Below are positions 44,295-52,108 of a stretch of DNA of 55,773 nucleotides, piece by piece. Source of the DNA: Corallococcus sicarius (GTDB taxonomy: Bacteria; Myxococcota; Myxococcia; Myxococcales; Myxococcaceae). The stretch lies in assembly GCF_003611735.1 (NCBI RefSeq), contig NZ_RAWG01000018.1, positions 1 through 55,773 on the forward strand, read 5' to 3'. The translations under genes were made by a program, and so were the position numbers. The notes beneath the pieces were generated by a model. The model saw only the letters and a program-made list of their open reading frames with translations, was not told the DNA's origin and did no database searches. How positions within the stretch are numbered: position 1 is the first letter of the stretch; each line of letters opens with the position of its first letter.

Positions 44295-45392
44295 TCAGGC
44301 CGCTTCGAGCCCGCGCGCCCCGTCCCAGTCCTCCACCTCGTAGAGGAACTTCGTGCCGCCGCGCAGCTTGCGGTTGGCGGACGTGCTCTGGACGAAGACG
44401 ACGTACTTCTCCAGGCTCGCGGGCCGGATGCGCACCGTCTCTCCGGGCGGCAGGCCGAGCATCTCCCGCGCCCGCTCCCCGCTGTAGAGGTCGCCAGTCT
44501 TGCGGTCCATCAACACCACTTCCTTGCGGCCCTGGATGGTCTCCGTCTTGGTGAACTCGTAGAAGCCGCGCCCCGTCTTGAAGCCCAGGCCGTTCTCCGT
44601 CACGAACTCCTTGATGGCGCTGTCCCCATCCACTTCCAGCACCTGGAAGCGCCCGGGCGGCACCGCGCGCAGGTCCGTCGCACCGAAGAGCGTGGACGTG
44701 GCCCGCTTGAGCATCGTGTTGAACATGGCGTTCAACCCACGGTTCATGCGGCCTTCGCGAGACACCTCCGCTTCGTACGCCTGGAGTTGCGCGTCCGAGG
44801 ACTGCTTGTAGCAGACGGCCAGCAGCATGTCGGTGATGTGTGAGAACTGGTCCAGGCTCAGGTGGAAGCCGCCGGACTTCTCCGCCAGCTCCTTGTAGAA
44901 CGCCGTCGCGTGGCGGCGGTTCAGCGCCTGCACCCCGTAGACAGGCACCCCGCGCTTCCCCAGCGCATCCACCTCCTTGCGCCAGTCCAGCTTCTTGGGG
45001 TTCTGGGCCGGCCCATGCGGGACGTCGTCTCCAATGAGCACGAACGCCTTCGTGTAGCCCTCCGTCCACGACAGGCTTCGCGCCTCGTGCAACACCAGCT
45101 CATAGCACTCGGGCGCGTCTCCGCCGCCCGTCTGTCCCACCTTCTCCACGAAGCGGGTGATGGCCTTCGCGTCATCCGTGAGATCCAACGCCTTCGTCAC
45201 GTAGGTGGAACCCGCGTCACAGTAGTCGCCGTGCGCGATGATGCCGATGCGGATGCCCGGAATCTCCTTCGTGAGCCGGGCCACCGCGCTCCCCAGCTTC
45301 TTGCGCACCTGCGCGAGGCACGGATACATGCTGCCCGTGGTGTCAAAGCTGAAGACGACCTCGACGCGGTTATCAATCACAGACGTGCTCAT
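44295..45392 (-). CDS. Cytoplasmic VWA-domain protein (VwkA-like N-terminal part)
   Basis: 365 residues without a signal peptide; GAGGGGG lies upstream of the ATG. The N-terminal 220 residues form a von Willebrand A domain with a MIDAS at Asp17 (DTTGS), a Thr loop QTGGGDAPE and VLIGDDVPHG. It resembles the VWA part of VwkA-type proteins, but the alpha-kinase domain of that family is absent. The C-terminal region (about 240-365) contains FEFTKTETIQGRKEVVLMDRKTGDLYSGERAREMLGL-like strands and no known enzyme motif (the longest runs here are described, not named). Convergent with the large lipoprotein gene. Confidence 0.8.
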   Translation of the reverse strand: MSTSVIDNRVEVVFSFDTTGSMYPCLAQVRKKLGSAVARLTKEIPGIRIGIIAHGDYCDAGSTYVTKALDLTDDAKAITRFVEKVGQTGGGDAPECYELVLHEARSLSWTEGYTKAFVLIGDDVPHGPAQNPKKLDWRKEVDALGKRGVPVYGVQALNRRHATAFYKELAEKSGGFHLSLDQFSHITDMLLAVCYKQSSDAQLQAYEAEVSREGRMNRGLNAMFNTMLKRATSTLFGATDLRAVPPGRFQVLEVDGDSAIKEFVTENGLGFKTGRGFYEFTKTETIQGRKEVVLMDRKTGDLYSGERAREMLGLPPGETVRIRPASLEKYVVFVQSTSANRKLRGGTKFLYEVEDWDGARGLEAA

Positions 45393-45484
45393 GGCGCTTG
45401 AACCCCCTCGTTCGTTCCTGGCTGCGACATGAAGAAGAGTACCCGGGGGGTCTGACATGGGACGGGGCCCCTGGAGGCGCGTCC

Positions 45485-45517
45485 TGGGGCCTTCCAGGGG
45501 CCTTCCTGGGGCCTTCC
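45485..45517. repeat. Three tandem 11-bp units
   Basis: TGGGGCCTTCC, AGGGGCCTTCC and TGGGGCCTTCC follow each other without spacer, in the 292-bp gap between divergent genes. The rest of the gap (45393-45684) shows no gene. Confidence 0.7.
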
Positions 45518-45684
45518 AAGCGCCCTCGGCGACGGGCTGGGAAACGGGCTTCGTCCCCACCCCGCATCCCCCCGGAGTCCTCCACGGGCACAAGCCTGGA
45601 AACGTCCATCTTCCTTGAAATGCTCGACTCTGAAAGCGGCAGTGTGAGATCCCCTCGCCCGTCTTTCCCCCCAAGGAGTCCGAA

Positions 45685-47889
45685 GTGCTTCGACACGCAT
45701 CACGATGGGTCACGACGCTGGTAGTGGGTTTCACCTGGGTGCAGGCGGGCTGCGGTCCGTCACAGCCGCCGGCCCCTGAGACACCGCGCACCGAGGAGAC
45801 CGCGCAGCCGCTGCTGGCGGGTGAGCGCTCCCTCTTCGATGCCTCCGCGGTGCCGGCCGTGGCGGCCGCGAACGACAGCTCCGCGGTGGAGCTGGGCATG
45901 CGCTTCCGCAGCGACGCGCCCGGGCAGATCAAGGGCGTGCGCTTCTACAAGGGCGCGGGCAACACGGGCACGCACACCGGCAGCCTCTGGTCCGCGACGG
46001 GGTCGCTGCTGGCCACCGCCACCTTCCAGGGTGAGACGGCCTCGGGCTGGCAGGAGGTGCGCTTCGCCACGCCGGTGAACATCACGGCGGACACGAACTA
46101 CGTCGTCTCGTACCACGCGCCCGCGGGGCACTACGCGGCGACGAGCAACGGCTTCACGTCCTCGCTGGATGTGCCGCCCCTGCACGCGGCGGCGAGCGCG
46201 GCGGGCGCGGGCAACGGCCTCTACCTCTACGGCGCGAGCGGCTTTCCCACGGACACCTTCCAGGCCACCAACTACTGGGTGGACGTGGCCTTCCAGCCCA
46301 ATGACACGACGCCCCCGACGGCGCCCACCAACGTGACGGCGACGCCCAATTCGTCCACCGCCATCGACCTGACCTGGTACGCCTCCGTGGACGGCTCGGG
46401 CGAGATGCAGGGCAACGCGCGCGCGCACCTGGTGTACCGGGGCAGCCAGCTCATCGCGGAGCTGCCCGGCACCACCCTGAGCTATCGCGACACCGGCCTG
46501 ACGCCCGCCACCGCGTATTCCTACACCGTGCGCGGCCGTGACGCCGCCGGCAACGTGGGGCCCGCGTCCGCGACCGTCACCGCCACCACGCTCGCGAGCA
46601 CCAGCTGCAATCCCTGCAGCTTCTGGAACGTGGTGACGGGCGACCCGCACGGCATCAACGGGGACGCCACGCCGACCGAGGTGGGCCTGAAGTTCCACTC
46701 GGACGTGGCGGGCACGGTGACGAAGATCCGCTACTACAAGAGCGGCATGGACACGCCCCCGGCCGTGGGCCACCTGTGGAGCGCCACCGGGACGCTGCTG
46801 GGCACCACCGTGCAGGCGCCCGTGGAGAGCGGCTTCGGCTGGCGCGAGCTGGCGTTCGTGACGCCGGTGAGCCTCGCCGCGAATACGACCTATGTCGTGT
46901 CGTACTTCGCGCCCGGGGGCTACTACGGCATCACGGCCCACTACTTCGCCAGCGCGGGCGTGGACATGCCGCCCCTGCACGCGCCGTCCTCGGTCGCGGC
47001 CGGCGGCAACGGCGTGCGCCATCTCAATGGCAGCGGCTTCCCCACGGACGTGTATTACAACGCCAACTTCTGGGTGGACGTCGTCTTCGTGCCCGGTACG
47101 GGCAACACGTCACCGGTCGACGTTTCCGTGCAGCATGCCTTCCCCGCCGGCACGGGTGTCCGGGGCGAAGCGCTTGATTATGACATCACGGTGACGAACC
47201 ACGGCACGCGGGCGGCCACCAACCTCACGCTCGATGTTCCTGTTCCCGCCGGACTCGCGCCGTTCGCCTTCACTCCGACGACGACGGCGGGCTCGTGTGG
47301 CTACCAGAGCAATGACAACATGCACTGCGACTTCACGAGCCTTGCCGCCGGGCAGACCCTCGTCGTTCGCATGACGCTGGTGCCTTCGGTCTCCGGGACG
47401 TTCCAGTTCCAGGCGACCGTCACCGCGTCCGAGACGGACAACGTCCTCGGCAACAACACGAGCACCCTGACGATCCCCATTGGCGCCGCGTCGAACCTGG
47501 TCACCTTCGATGGCTTCGAGGGCGCGGACCAGGCCATCACCGGAGAGCACGGTCCCTTCTACTTCGTGCACAACAAGTGGTACCTCGGCTCTGCCTGGGG
47601 CGGGTTCACGACGCAGAGCATCTCGTTCAACGGCCCGGGCGTGAACCAGGGGGAGCTCCGTGTGTATGGGGATCGGGTCATCGTCGGCCTCGACGCCTTC
47701 ACCTGGGATACGGGCGCGACGCTCACCCTGAGCTGCTTCAACCTGCCCACGCGCGTCTTCACCCTGACGCCGGGGCAGGTGACCCACGTCGTGACGAACT
47801 GGCAGGGAAGCTGCTCGTACGTGACCCTGGCGACGTCGAACGGCTGGGACACGAACTTCGACAACATCCAGCTGGCGCCGCTGCCGTAA
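45685..47889 (+). CDS. DUF4082-repeat lipoprotein with FN3 and DUF11-like domains
   Basis: 734 residues from GTG; AAGGAG lies seven bases before it, which decides the start. Lipobox VQAGC. Two DUF4082 domains (about 50-210 and 315-470) share VxFYKGAGNTGTHTGSLW-like and GLKFHSDVAGTVTKIRYYKS motifs and the ending FWVDVxF. An FN3-like domain lies between them (PPTAPTNVTATPNSSTAIDLTW). Then comes a DUF11/CARDB-like domain (about 475-600) and an unassigned C-terminal beta domain. DUF4082 is common in secreted carbohydrate-related proteins; the role here is probably adhesion or binding at the surface. Confidence 0.83.
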   Translation: MLRHASRWVTTLVVGFTWVQAGCGPSQPPAPETPRTEETAQPLLAGERSLFDASAVPAVAAANDSSAVELGMRFRSDAPGQIKGVRFYKGAGNTGTHTGSLWSATGSLLATATFQGETASGWQEVRFATPVNITADTNYVVSYHAPAGHYAATSNGFTSSLDVPPLHAAASAAGAGNGLYLYGASGFPTDTFQATNYWVDVAFQPNDTTPPTAPTNVTATPNSSTAIDLTWYASVDGSGEMQGNARAHLVYRGSQLIAELPGTTLSYRDTGLTPATAYSYTVRGRDAAGNVGPASATVTATTLASTSCNPCSFWNVVTGDPHGINGDATPTEVGLKFHSDVAGTVTKIRYYKSGMDTPPAVGHLWSATGTLLGTTVQAPVESGFGWRELAFVTPVSLAANTTYVVSYFAPGGYYGITAHYFASAGVDMPPLHAPSSVAAGGNGVRHLNGSGFPTDVYYNANFWVDVVFVPGTGNTSPVDVSVQHAFPAGTGVRGEALDYDITVTNHGTRAATNLTLDVPVPAGLAPFAFTPTTTAGSCGYQSNDNMHCDFTSLAAGQTLVVRMTLVPSVSGTFQFQATVTASETDNVLGNNTSTLTIPIGAASNLVTFDGFEGADQAITGEHGPFYFVHNKWYLGSAWGGFTTQSISFNGPGVNQGELRVYGDRVIVGLDAFTWDTGATLTLSCFNLPTRVFTLTPGQVTHVVTNWQGSCSYVTLATSNGWDTNFDNIQLAPLP

Positions 47890-47912
47890 GCATCTGACGT
47901 ACAGCGGCTCCT

Positions 47913-47943
47913 GGCGCCTGCCTCCGGGATGGAGGCAGGCGCC
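47913..47943 (+). terminator. Perfect 13-bp hairpin after the DUF4082 gene
   Basis: GGCGCCTGCCTCC (47913-47925) and GGAGGCAGGCGCC (47931-47943) pair completely around GGGAT. No U-tract; 33 bases before the next ATG. Confidence 0.6.
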
Positions 47944-47975
47944 CAGGGTGAATGGCAACGACCTTGGGAGGAATC

Positions 47976-48713
47976 ATGAACTGTCGCGATGCCGCTGTGC
48001 TCCTCATCCTGTCGTTGCTGGGGTCGGCATGTGCCAGCACCCGGTCTGAAGCTCCGACCGCGGGTGCTGCGCCGCGGCTCAGCCACAAGACGTACACCCT
48101 GGGTGCCTCCTCGGAGCCGGAGGCTCTGCTCGTGGTCCTGCACTACTCCGGGTCCACGCCGGAGTTCTGGGAGGAGCATGTCCAGGCCCTGGGCACGGCG
48201 GTGAGGGTGGTTGCGCCTCGTGGCTTCAGGCCCCACCGGGAGGGCTTCACGTGGTTCCCCGTCGACCACGAGCAGAAGGGCTGGCCCGAGAAGACGGAGG
48301 ACGTGGAGCGCGTGGCAGGTCAACTCGCGGACCTCATCCGGGAGGTGCGCCGCGCCCACCCGGAGATCCGCCGCGTCGCGGTGACGGGGTTCTCCTACGG
48401 AGGAGACCTGGCGTGGATGCTCGCCATCCGCCACCCGGAGCTGGTGGATGTGGCGGTGCCCATGGGTTCGCGTCTGCTGGGAGACCCCGCGCAATCCCTA
48501 CCGAAGACGGGTCAGGTGCTCGTGTTCCAGGGAGAGGTGGACCCCATCATCAAGGCGCAACAGACGCATACGCGGGTGGAGTCATTGAAGGCGATAGGTG
48601 TCCCCATCGACGTGAAGACCTATCCAGGCCTGGGCCACGACATGTCGCCCCAGTTGCTGGAGGACTGGCGCACGTTCTTGAGGCAGGCATTGCAGGGGCC
48701 CGGGGAGCGGTAG
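47976..48713 (+). CDS. Lipoprotein alpha/beta hydrolase (esterase family)
   Basis: 245 residues; GGGAGGA precedes the ATG. Signal peptide with lipobox LGSAC (Cys19). Alpha/beta hydrolase fold with VVLHYSGSTP, nucleophile Ser140 in VTGFSYGGD, acid Asp189 in FQGEVDP and His221 in PGLGHDM, an arrangement of the carboxylesterase/phospholipase (Abhydrolase_2-like) group. The catalytic triad is complete, so it should be an active surface esterase; the substrate is unknown. Confidence 0.85.
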   Translation: MNCRDAAVLLILSLLGSACASTRSEAPTAGAAPRLSHKTYTLGASSEPEALLVVLHYSGSTPEFWEEHVQALGTAVRVVAPRGFRPHREGFTWFPVDHEQKGWPEKTEDVERVAGQLADLIREVRRAHPEIRRVAVTGFSYGGDLAWMLAIRHPELVDVAVPMGSRLLGDPAQSLPKTGQVLVFQGEVDPIIKAQQTHTRVESLKAIGVPIDVKTYPGLGHDMSPQLLEDWRTFLRQALQGPGER

Positions 48714-48851
48714 GCAGCGCACCGCGTCGTCCTCCACATGGAGGGTCTGTCTGGACCGCCGGGGTCCGGAGCAGGGGCGTGACTGGTATTGGCGCCATGG
48801 GCAGGGCTATCCTTGCAAGGCAGCACAAACCTTCAAGACCCGGAGAAGCAC

Positions 48852-49085
48852 ATGCGAGCGGCAATCATTGCAGGGCTGATGTCGGTGGGCCTGCTGGCCG
48901 GATGTGGCGGAGTGGAAGCGCCAGAGGATCTGAGCCAGGAGGAAGCGGACCGCATCATCGAGATGGCGGTGCCCAGTCCCTGCACCGACGCCTGCGACGC
49001 GAAGTACTACCAGTGCTACTACGGCGGCGGCGACCCGTACTACTGCACGTCCTACCGTGCGTTCTGCATCTCGCAGTGTAAGTGA
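48852..49085 (+). CDS. Small Cys-rich lipoprotein
   Basis: 77 residues; GGAG lies about eight bases before the ATG. Signal peptide with lipobox LLAGC (Cys18), a short acidic linker (SQEEADRIIEMA), then a compact C-terminal module with six Cys and many aromatic residues (CTDACDAKYYQCYYGGGDP and YYCTSYRAFCISQCK). Probably a disulfide-knotted surface peptide. No family recognised. A longer in-frame start at 48789 would bury the signal peptide and is not used. Confidence 0.72.
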   Translation: MRAAIIAGLMSVGLLAGCGGVEAPEDLSQEEADRIIEMAVPSPCTDACDAKYYQCYYGGGDPYYCTSYRAFCISQCK

Positions 49086-49397
49086 TGTAGGCCCGCGGGC
49101 CCTGGTGACCACCACGTTGGCGGCGTGCTGAAGCCGCCGCGTGGTGTGATTGGCCGGGCTGAGGCGGAGGTGACGTCCGTGGAACCCACGGCGGAGATGC
49201 CCGTCTTCATCGGCTTCCCGGGCGATGCCTTCGTCCCGAAGGCCGGAGACGTACTGGAACGGGTGCCGAAACCGGGCGACGAGCTCAGCGCCTTCATCGC
49301 GTAGATGTCGCCCTTGGGGCCCGCCTGCACGTGCGGCCCTGAGCCTCCCTCTCAAGGAGGATGCGCCACCTACCGAAAGCCGTATAGACCGGCATGC
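49086..49397. other. Intergenic stretch without a supported gene
   Basis: Open frames exist on both strands, but none has a start with a ribosome-binding site or a recognisable product. A + frame continuing from the Cys-rich lipoprotein stop to 49304 lacks an ATG and may be decayed coding DNA. Confidence 0.45.
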
Positions 49398-49817
49398 ATG
49401 AACAAAATGAACACCCCCTCCTGGGGCATGCTGGTGGTCCTCGGGCTCGCCCTCGCGACGACGAGTCGTAGCGGAACGGCGCACGCCCAGGCCAGCAAGG
49501 CATCTGTGTCCCTGGCGCAGGCGCCGTGCACCCCCAAAGACTCCACGGTGAGTTGCTGCGTGAAGACGCACCCGACGGCGCCGGAGCGCTGTGGTGCTAC
49601 GAAGCTGGAGGCGGCGGAGATCCTCTTCGCTGGCAGGGTGGCCATGGAGTTGGCCAGGCCGGATCTGCCGGAGTGGAAGCGGGTGTGCATGGAAACCTAC
49701 GTGAAGTGCCAAGAAGAGGACTGGTTGGGGCACTGTTACGAGTGCTTCAGGTACTGCGAGGGGCAGAAGGGCGAATGGCCGCGGAACAAGTGCCGACGCC
49801 AGCAGGGAGACAACTGA
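49398..49817 (+). CDS. Secreted ten-cysteine protein (cassette copy 1)
   Basis: 139 residues. Signal peptide ending TAHAQA. The mature part has ten Cys in the order APC, SCC, ERC, VC, KC, HC, EC, YC, NKC, an even number that suggests five disulfides; WKRVCMETYVKC and HCYECFRYC are the densest parts. No known family. The stop is followed after two bases by the GTG of a DUSAM gene, so the two are translationally coupled. A diverged copy of the pair lies at 54450, where the bases TAGACCG-NN-ATG-N-ATGAACAA are also conserved, supporting this start. Confidence 0.72.
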   Translation: MNKMNTPSWGMLVVLGLALATTSRSGTAHAQASKASVSLAQAPCTPKDSTVSCCVKTHPTAPERCGATKLEAAEILFAGRVAMELARPDLPEWKRVCMETYVKCQEEDWLGHCYECFRYCEGQKGEWPRNKCRRQQGDN

Positions 49818-49819
49818 AC

Positions 49820-50188
49820 GTGGCAGAGGACATCGACTGGGAGTTGGTGCGCGAGTTGGCCGCTCGCGTCGAGGCAGGAGAAGCGTTGGTGCTCACCCCA
49901 GACGTACGGGGACTCCTGCTTCGCTCGGCGCACCAGGTCGCGATCGCCGAGCCAGACGCGCAGGCGGCTGTCCACGACGAGGGAACCGCCACTGCGCTGC
50001 TGCGCGAAGTGCGCACGCGAATCCGTGAAGGCTCCCTGCGGCTGGGGCTCACGGAGATGAGGGCACGGGACCTCGCACGGGCCGGAGACACGGCCGGCGC
50101 ACGGAAGCTCCTCGAGGACCTGCTCGCCGTGGAGGTCGTGCCTCTCTACCTGGAAGAGGCGAAGCTGGCGCTGGAGGAGTTGGACTGA
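49820..50188 (+). CDS. DUSAM-domain protein (cassette copy 1)
   Basis: 122 residues from GTG, two bases after the preceding stop. DUSAM is a small helical domain largely confined to myxobacteria (TIGR02267 type): DIDWELVRELAARVEAGEAL, then LTPDVRGLLLRSA, ATALLREVRTRIREGSLRL and ARKLLEDLLAVEVVPLYLEEAK are its standard blocks. Function unknown. No signal peptide, so it is cytoplasmic, whereas its coupled partner is exported. Copy 2 is at 54843-55211. Confidence 0.85.
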   Translation: MAEDIDWELVRELAARVEAGEALVLTPDVRGLLLRSAHQVAIAEPDAQAAVHDEGTATALLREVRTRIREGSLRLGLTEMRARDLARAGDTAGARKLLEDLLAVEVVPLYLEEAKLALEELD

Positions 50189-50314
50189 CGAAAGCCATCC
50201 GCCCCCGTCCGTACGTCTGGAAGAGGCACCTGCCCACCCCCTCCGGCCGAACTCCTTCACCTTGAGCTTCACAGAGAGCGGAGCGCGTGGAAGCCCATCG
50301 CTCCCGTGTTGTAG

Positions 50315-50512
50315 GCCCAGGCCGGGCGCTTCATCCGCACCCTCAAGGAGCAACTGCTCTGGGTGCGCACCTTCGCCATCGTGGAGGAACTCCGCCGGGC
50401 CCTGCTGGAGTGGGCACACCGGTACAACGAGCACTGGCTGCTGGAGCGCCACAACTTCCTCTCGCAGAGTCAGGCCCGGCGAGAGCTACTGCAGTCGAAA
50501 CAAGAAGCCTGA
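50315..50512 (+). pseudogene. IS3-family transposase OrfB remnant (C-terminal)
   Basis: 65 codons encode the end of an integrase-core transposase: GRFIRTLKEQLLWVRTFAIV, then ELRRALLEWAHRYNEHWLLE and QARRELL, the usual tail of IS3-type OrfB. An in-frame TAG at 50312-50314 and a short, sequence-like WKPIAPV stub upstream show that the rest is lost. Confidence 0.75.
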
Positions 50513-50560
50513 TTACGACCAACCTAGTGTCTCAACAGCCCGGCGCGGTACAATGGCGAC

Positions 50561-51238
50561 ATGAAAATTCCCGAAGCACTCGCATGGTTCACCGAAATCG
50601 ATAGTCGCAATGTCCGCATGGAGTCAGGGGGTATGACCGAGCCCAGTCCGAATCACAGCGATGCAGTGCGCTGGATCACCGACGCCGAGACAGCAATGAA
50701 AAGCGTCTTCCCGCCGGGGCACGCAATAGTCAAGCGATGGGAGGCCGTATTTTCTGCGGCCCATAACAGCAATCCCGCAGCATGGTCCAACAGATATACA
50801 TACATTTCACTGCGCGCCATCTTCGGTGCTGCCAAATCCCAGCTAGAGTCTGGCCGAATGTCCGGCCTTGTTGAGTCAATCAGGGCGGAAACCATCGAGG
50901 AGCTTCTTGAGCAGGCAGATACCCTTGTCGCAAGCAACATAAATGCAGCTGCGATGGTGATTGCCGGTGGAGCGCTTGAATCGTTCCTTAAGCATCTATG
51001 TGAGAAAAACTCGATCACATGGACTGGTCATGGCTCGCTCTCTGCTTACGAAAGAGCGCTTGGCCAAGCGCGAAACAATGGCAACGAGGTTATTTCCGCT
51101 TCAGATGGAAAACTAATTACAGGCTGGGGTGGACTGCGCAACACCGCCGCCCACGAGCCCATTAAATTTACGCTCGGCAGCACAGAAGTTGGTCTTGTCA
51201 TTATGCATATCCGCGAATTCATCGCCCGCCACTCCTAA
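50561..51238 (+). CDS. Unknown protein with HEPN-like Rx4H motif, low G+C
   Basis: 225 residues (later starts at 50618 and 50633 are possible; the last has AGGGG before it). Helical throughout. The C-terminal half reads like a HEPN or DUF4145-type bundle: AAMVIAGGALESFLKHLCEKN, then GWGGLRNTAAHEP, where Arg193 and His198 form the Rx4H motif of HEPN RNases. Base composition is visibly poorer in G+C than the surroundings and the codon use differs, so it was probably acquired. It lies between an IS3 remnant and an intact-looking IS5 element. A role in toxin or phage-defence RNA cleavage is inferred and unproven. Confidence 0.6.
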   Translation: MKIPEALAWFTEIDSRNVRMESGGMTEPSPNHSDAVRWITDAETAMKSVFPPGHAIVKRWEAVFSAAHNSNPAAWSNRYTYISLRAIFGAAKSQLESGRMSGLVESIRAETIEELLEQADTLVASNINAAAMVIAGGALESFLKHLCEKNSITWTGHGSLSAYERALGQARNNGNEVISASDGKLITGWGGLRNTAAHEPIKFTLGSTEVGLVIMHIREFIARHS

Positions 51239-51253
51239 CATCACCTAACGAAA

Positions 51254-52099
51254 GTCAGGGCTGGACTGGCCATTAGCAAGGGGCGTCCTCAGCTTGAGGG
51301 ACATGGTCAGTGAACTCGTCTCCGACGCCTTCTGGCAGCGTGTGGCGCCTCTGCTGCCTCCGCCCCGGCCGAAGAAGAAGCAGGGCCGCCCTCGGGCGGA
51401 CGACCGGGCCGCGCTGGAGGCCATCGTCTTCGTGCTCAGGAGTGGCATCCCGTGGGAGATGCTGCCTCGCAAGCAGTTCGGCCTGTCGGGCATGACAGCC
51501 TGGCGCAGGTTGGAGGAATGGACGTGTGCCGGCGTGTGGGAACAACTCCAAGCGCGGCTGCTGGATGCGCTGGGACTGCGAGGCAAGGTGGGCTTCTCCC
51601 GCGCCTCCATCGACTCCTCGTCCATGCGGGCGTCAAAAAGGGGGCCCTCACAGGCCCAAGCCCGACGGATAGAGCGAAGGCAGGTAGCAAGCATCATCTT
51701 CTCGTAGAGGTCCATGGCCTACCGCTCACCGAGTCGGTAACGGCGGCCAACGTGCACGACACGCACGAACCCTTCCCCCTCGTCGACTCCGTGCCCGCGG
51801 TGAGGATGCCTTCGGGGCAGCGCCGCTTCCGTCCCGCAAAGGTCCACGGCGACAAGGCCTATGCCTCCAGGAAGAACCGACTTGGATTACGCCTGCGCGG
51901 CATTGCTCCACGCATCGTGCATCCAGGCGTGGAGTCCAAGGCGCGGCTGGGACGCTACCGCTGGGTGGTGGAGCGTACGCTGGCCTGGAAGAGCCAGCTG
52001 CGCCGGCTTCGCGTCCGCGACGAGCGCAGAGACAACGTCCACTTCGGATTCCTCGTCCTCGGCTGCTGCATCATGCTCCTACGTCGCCTCTGCCCTGAC
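51254..52099 (+). mobile_element. IS5-family insertion sequence (IS427-like)
   Basis: An element of about 0.85 kb holding one frameshifted transposase. Candidate terminal inverted repeats begin GTCAGGGC (51254-51261) and end GCCCTGAC (52092-52099). The true ends may lie a few bases outside. It is inserted between two convergent low-G+C genes, ending at the stop codon of the right-hand one. Confidence 0.6.
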
Positions 52100-52108
52100 A
52101 TTTTTTAG
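51303..52108 (+). CDS. IS5-family transposase, two frames joined by -1 frameshift
   Basis: The first frame (51303-51707) starts ELVSDAFWQRVAPLLPP and contains GRPRADDRAALEAIVFVLRSGIPWEMLP, typical of the DUF4096-like N-terminus, plus the first catalytic Asp in ASIDSSSM. The second frame (to 52108) has the other catalytic residues: HGDKAYASRKNR (Asp) and WVVERTLAW (Glu). The frames overlap at TCAAAAAGGGGG (51633-51644): codons AAA-AGG in frame 0 slip to AAA-AAG in frame -1. This matches the IS427 group, which makes its transposase by programmed frameshift. The DDE triad is complete, so the element may be active. Confidence 0.82.

Noticed and set aside
49086..49304. Readthrough frame after the Cys-rich lipoprotein as a real gene
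   Set aside because: It has no ATG, no ribosome-binding site and no family motif; the opposite strand is open as well.
50262..50564. Alternative + frame overlapping the IS3 OrfB remnant
   Set aside because: The frame 50315-50512 encodes recognisable transposase sequence; the other is its shadow.
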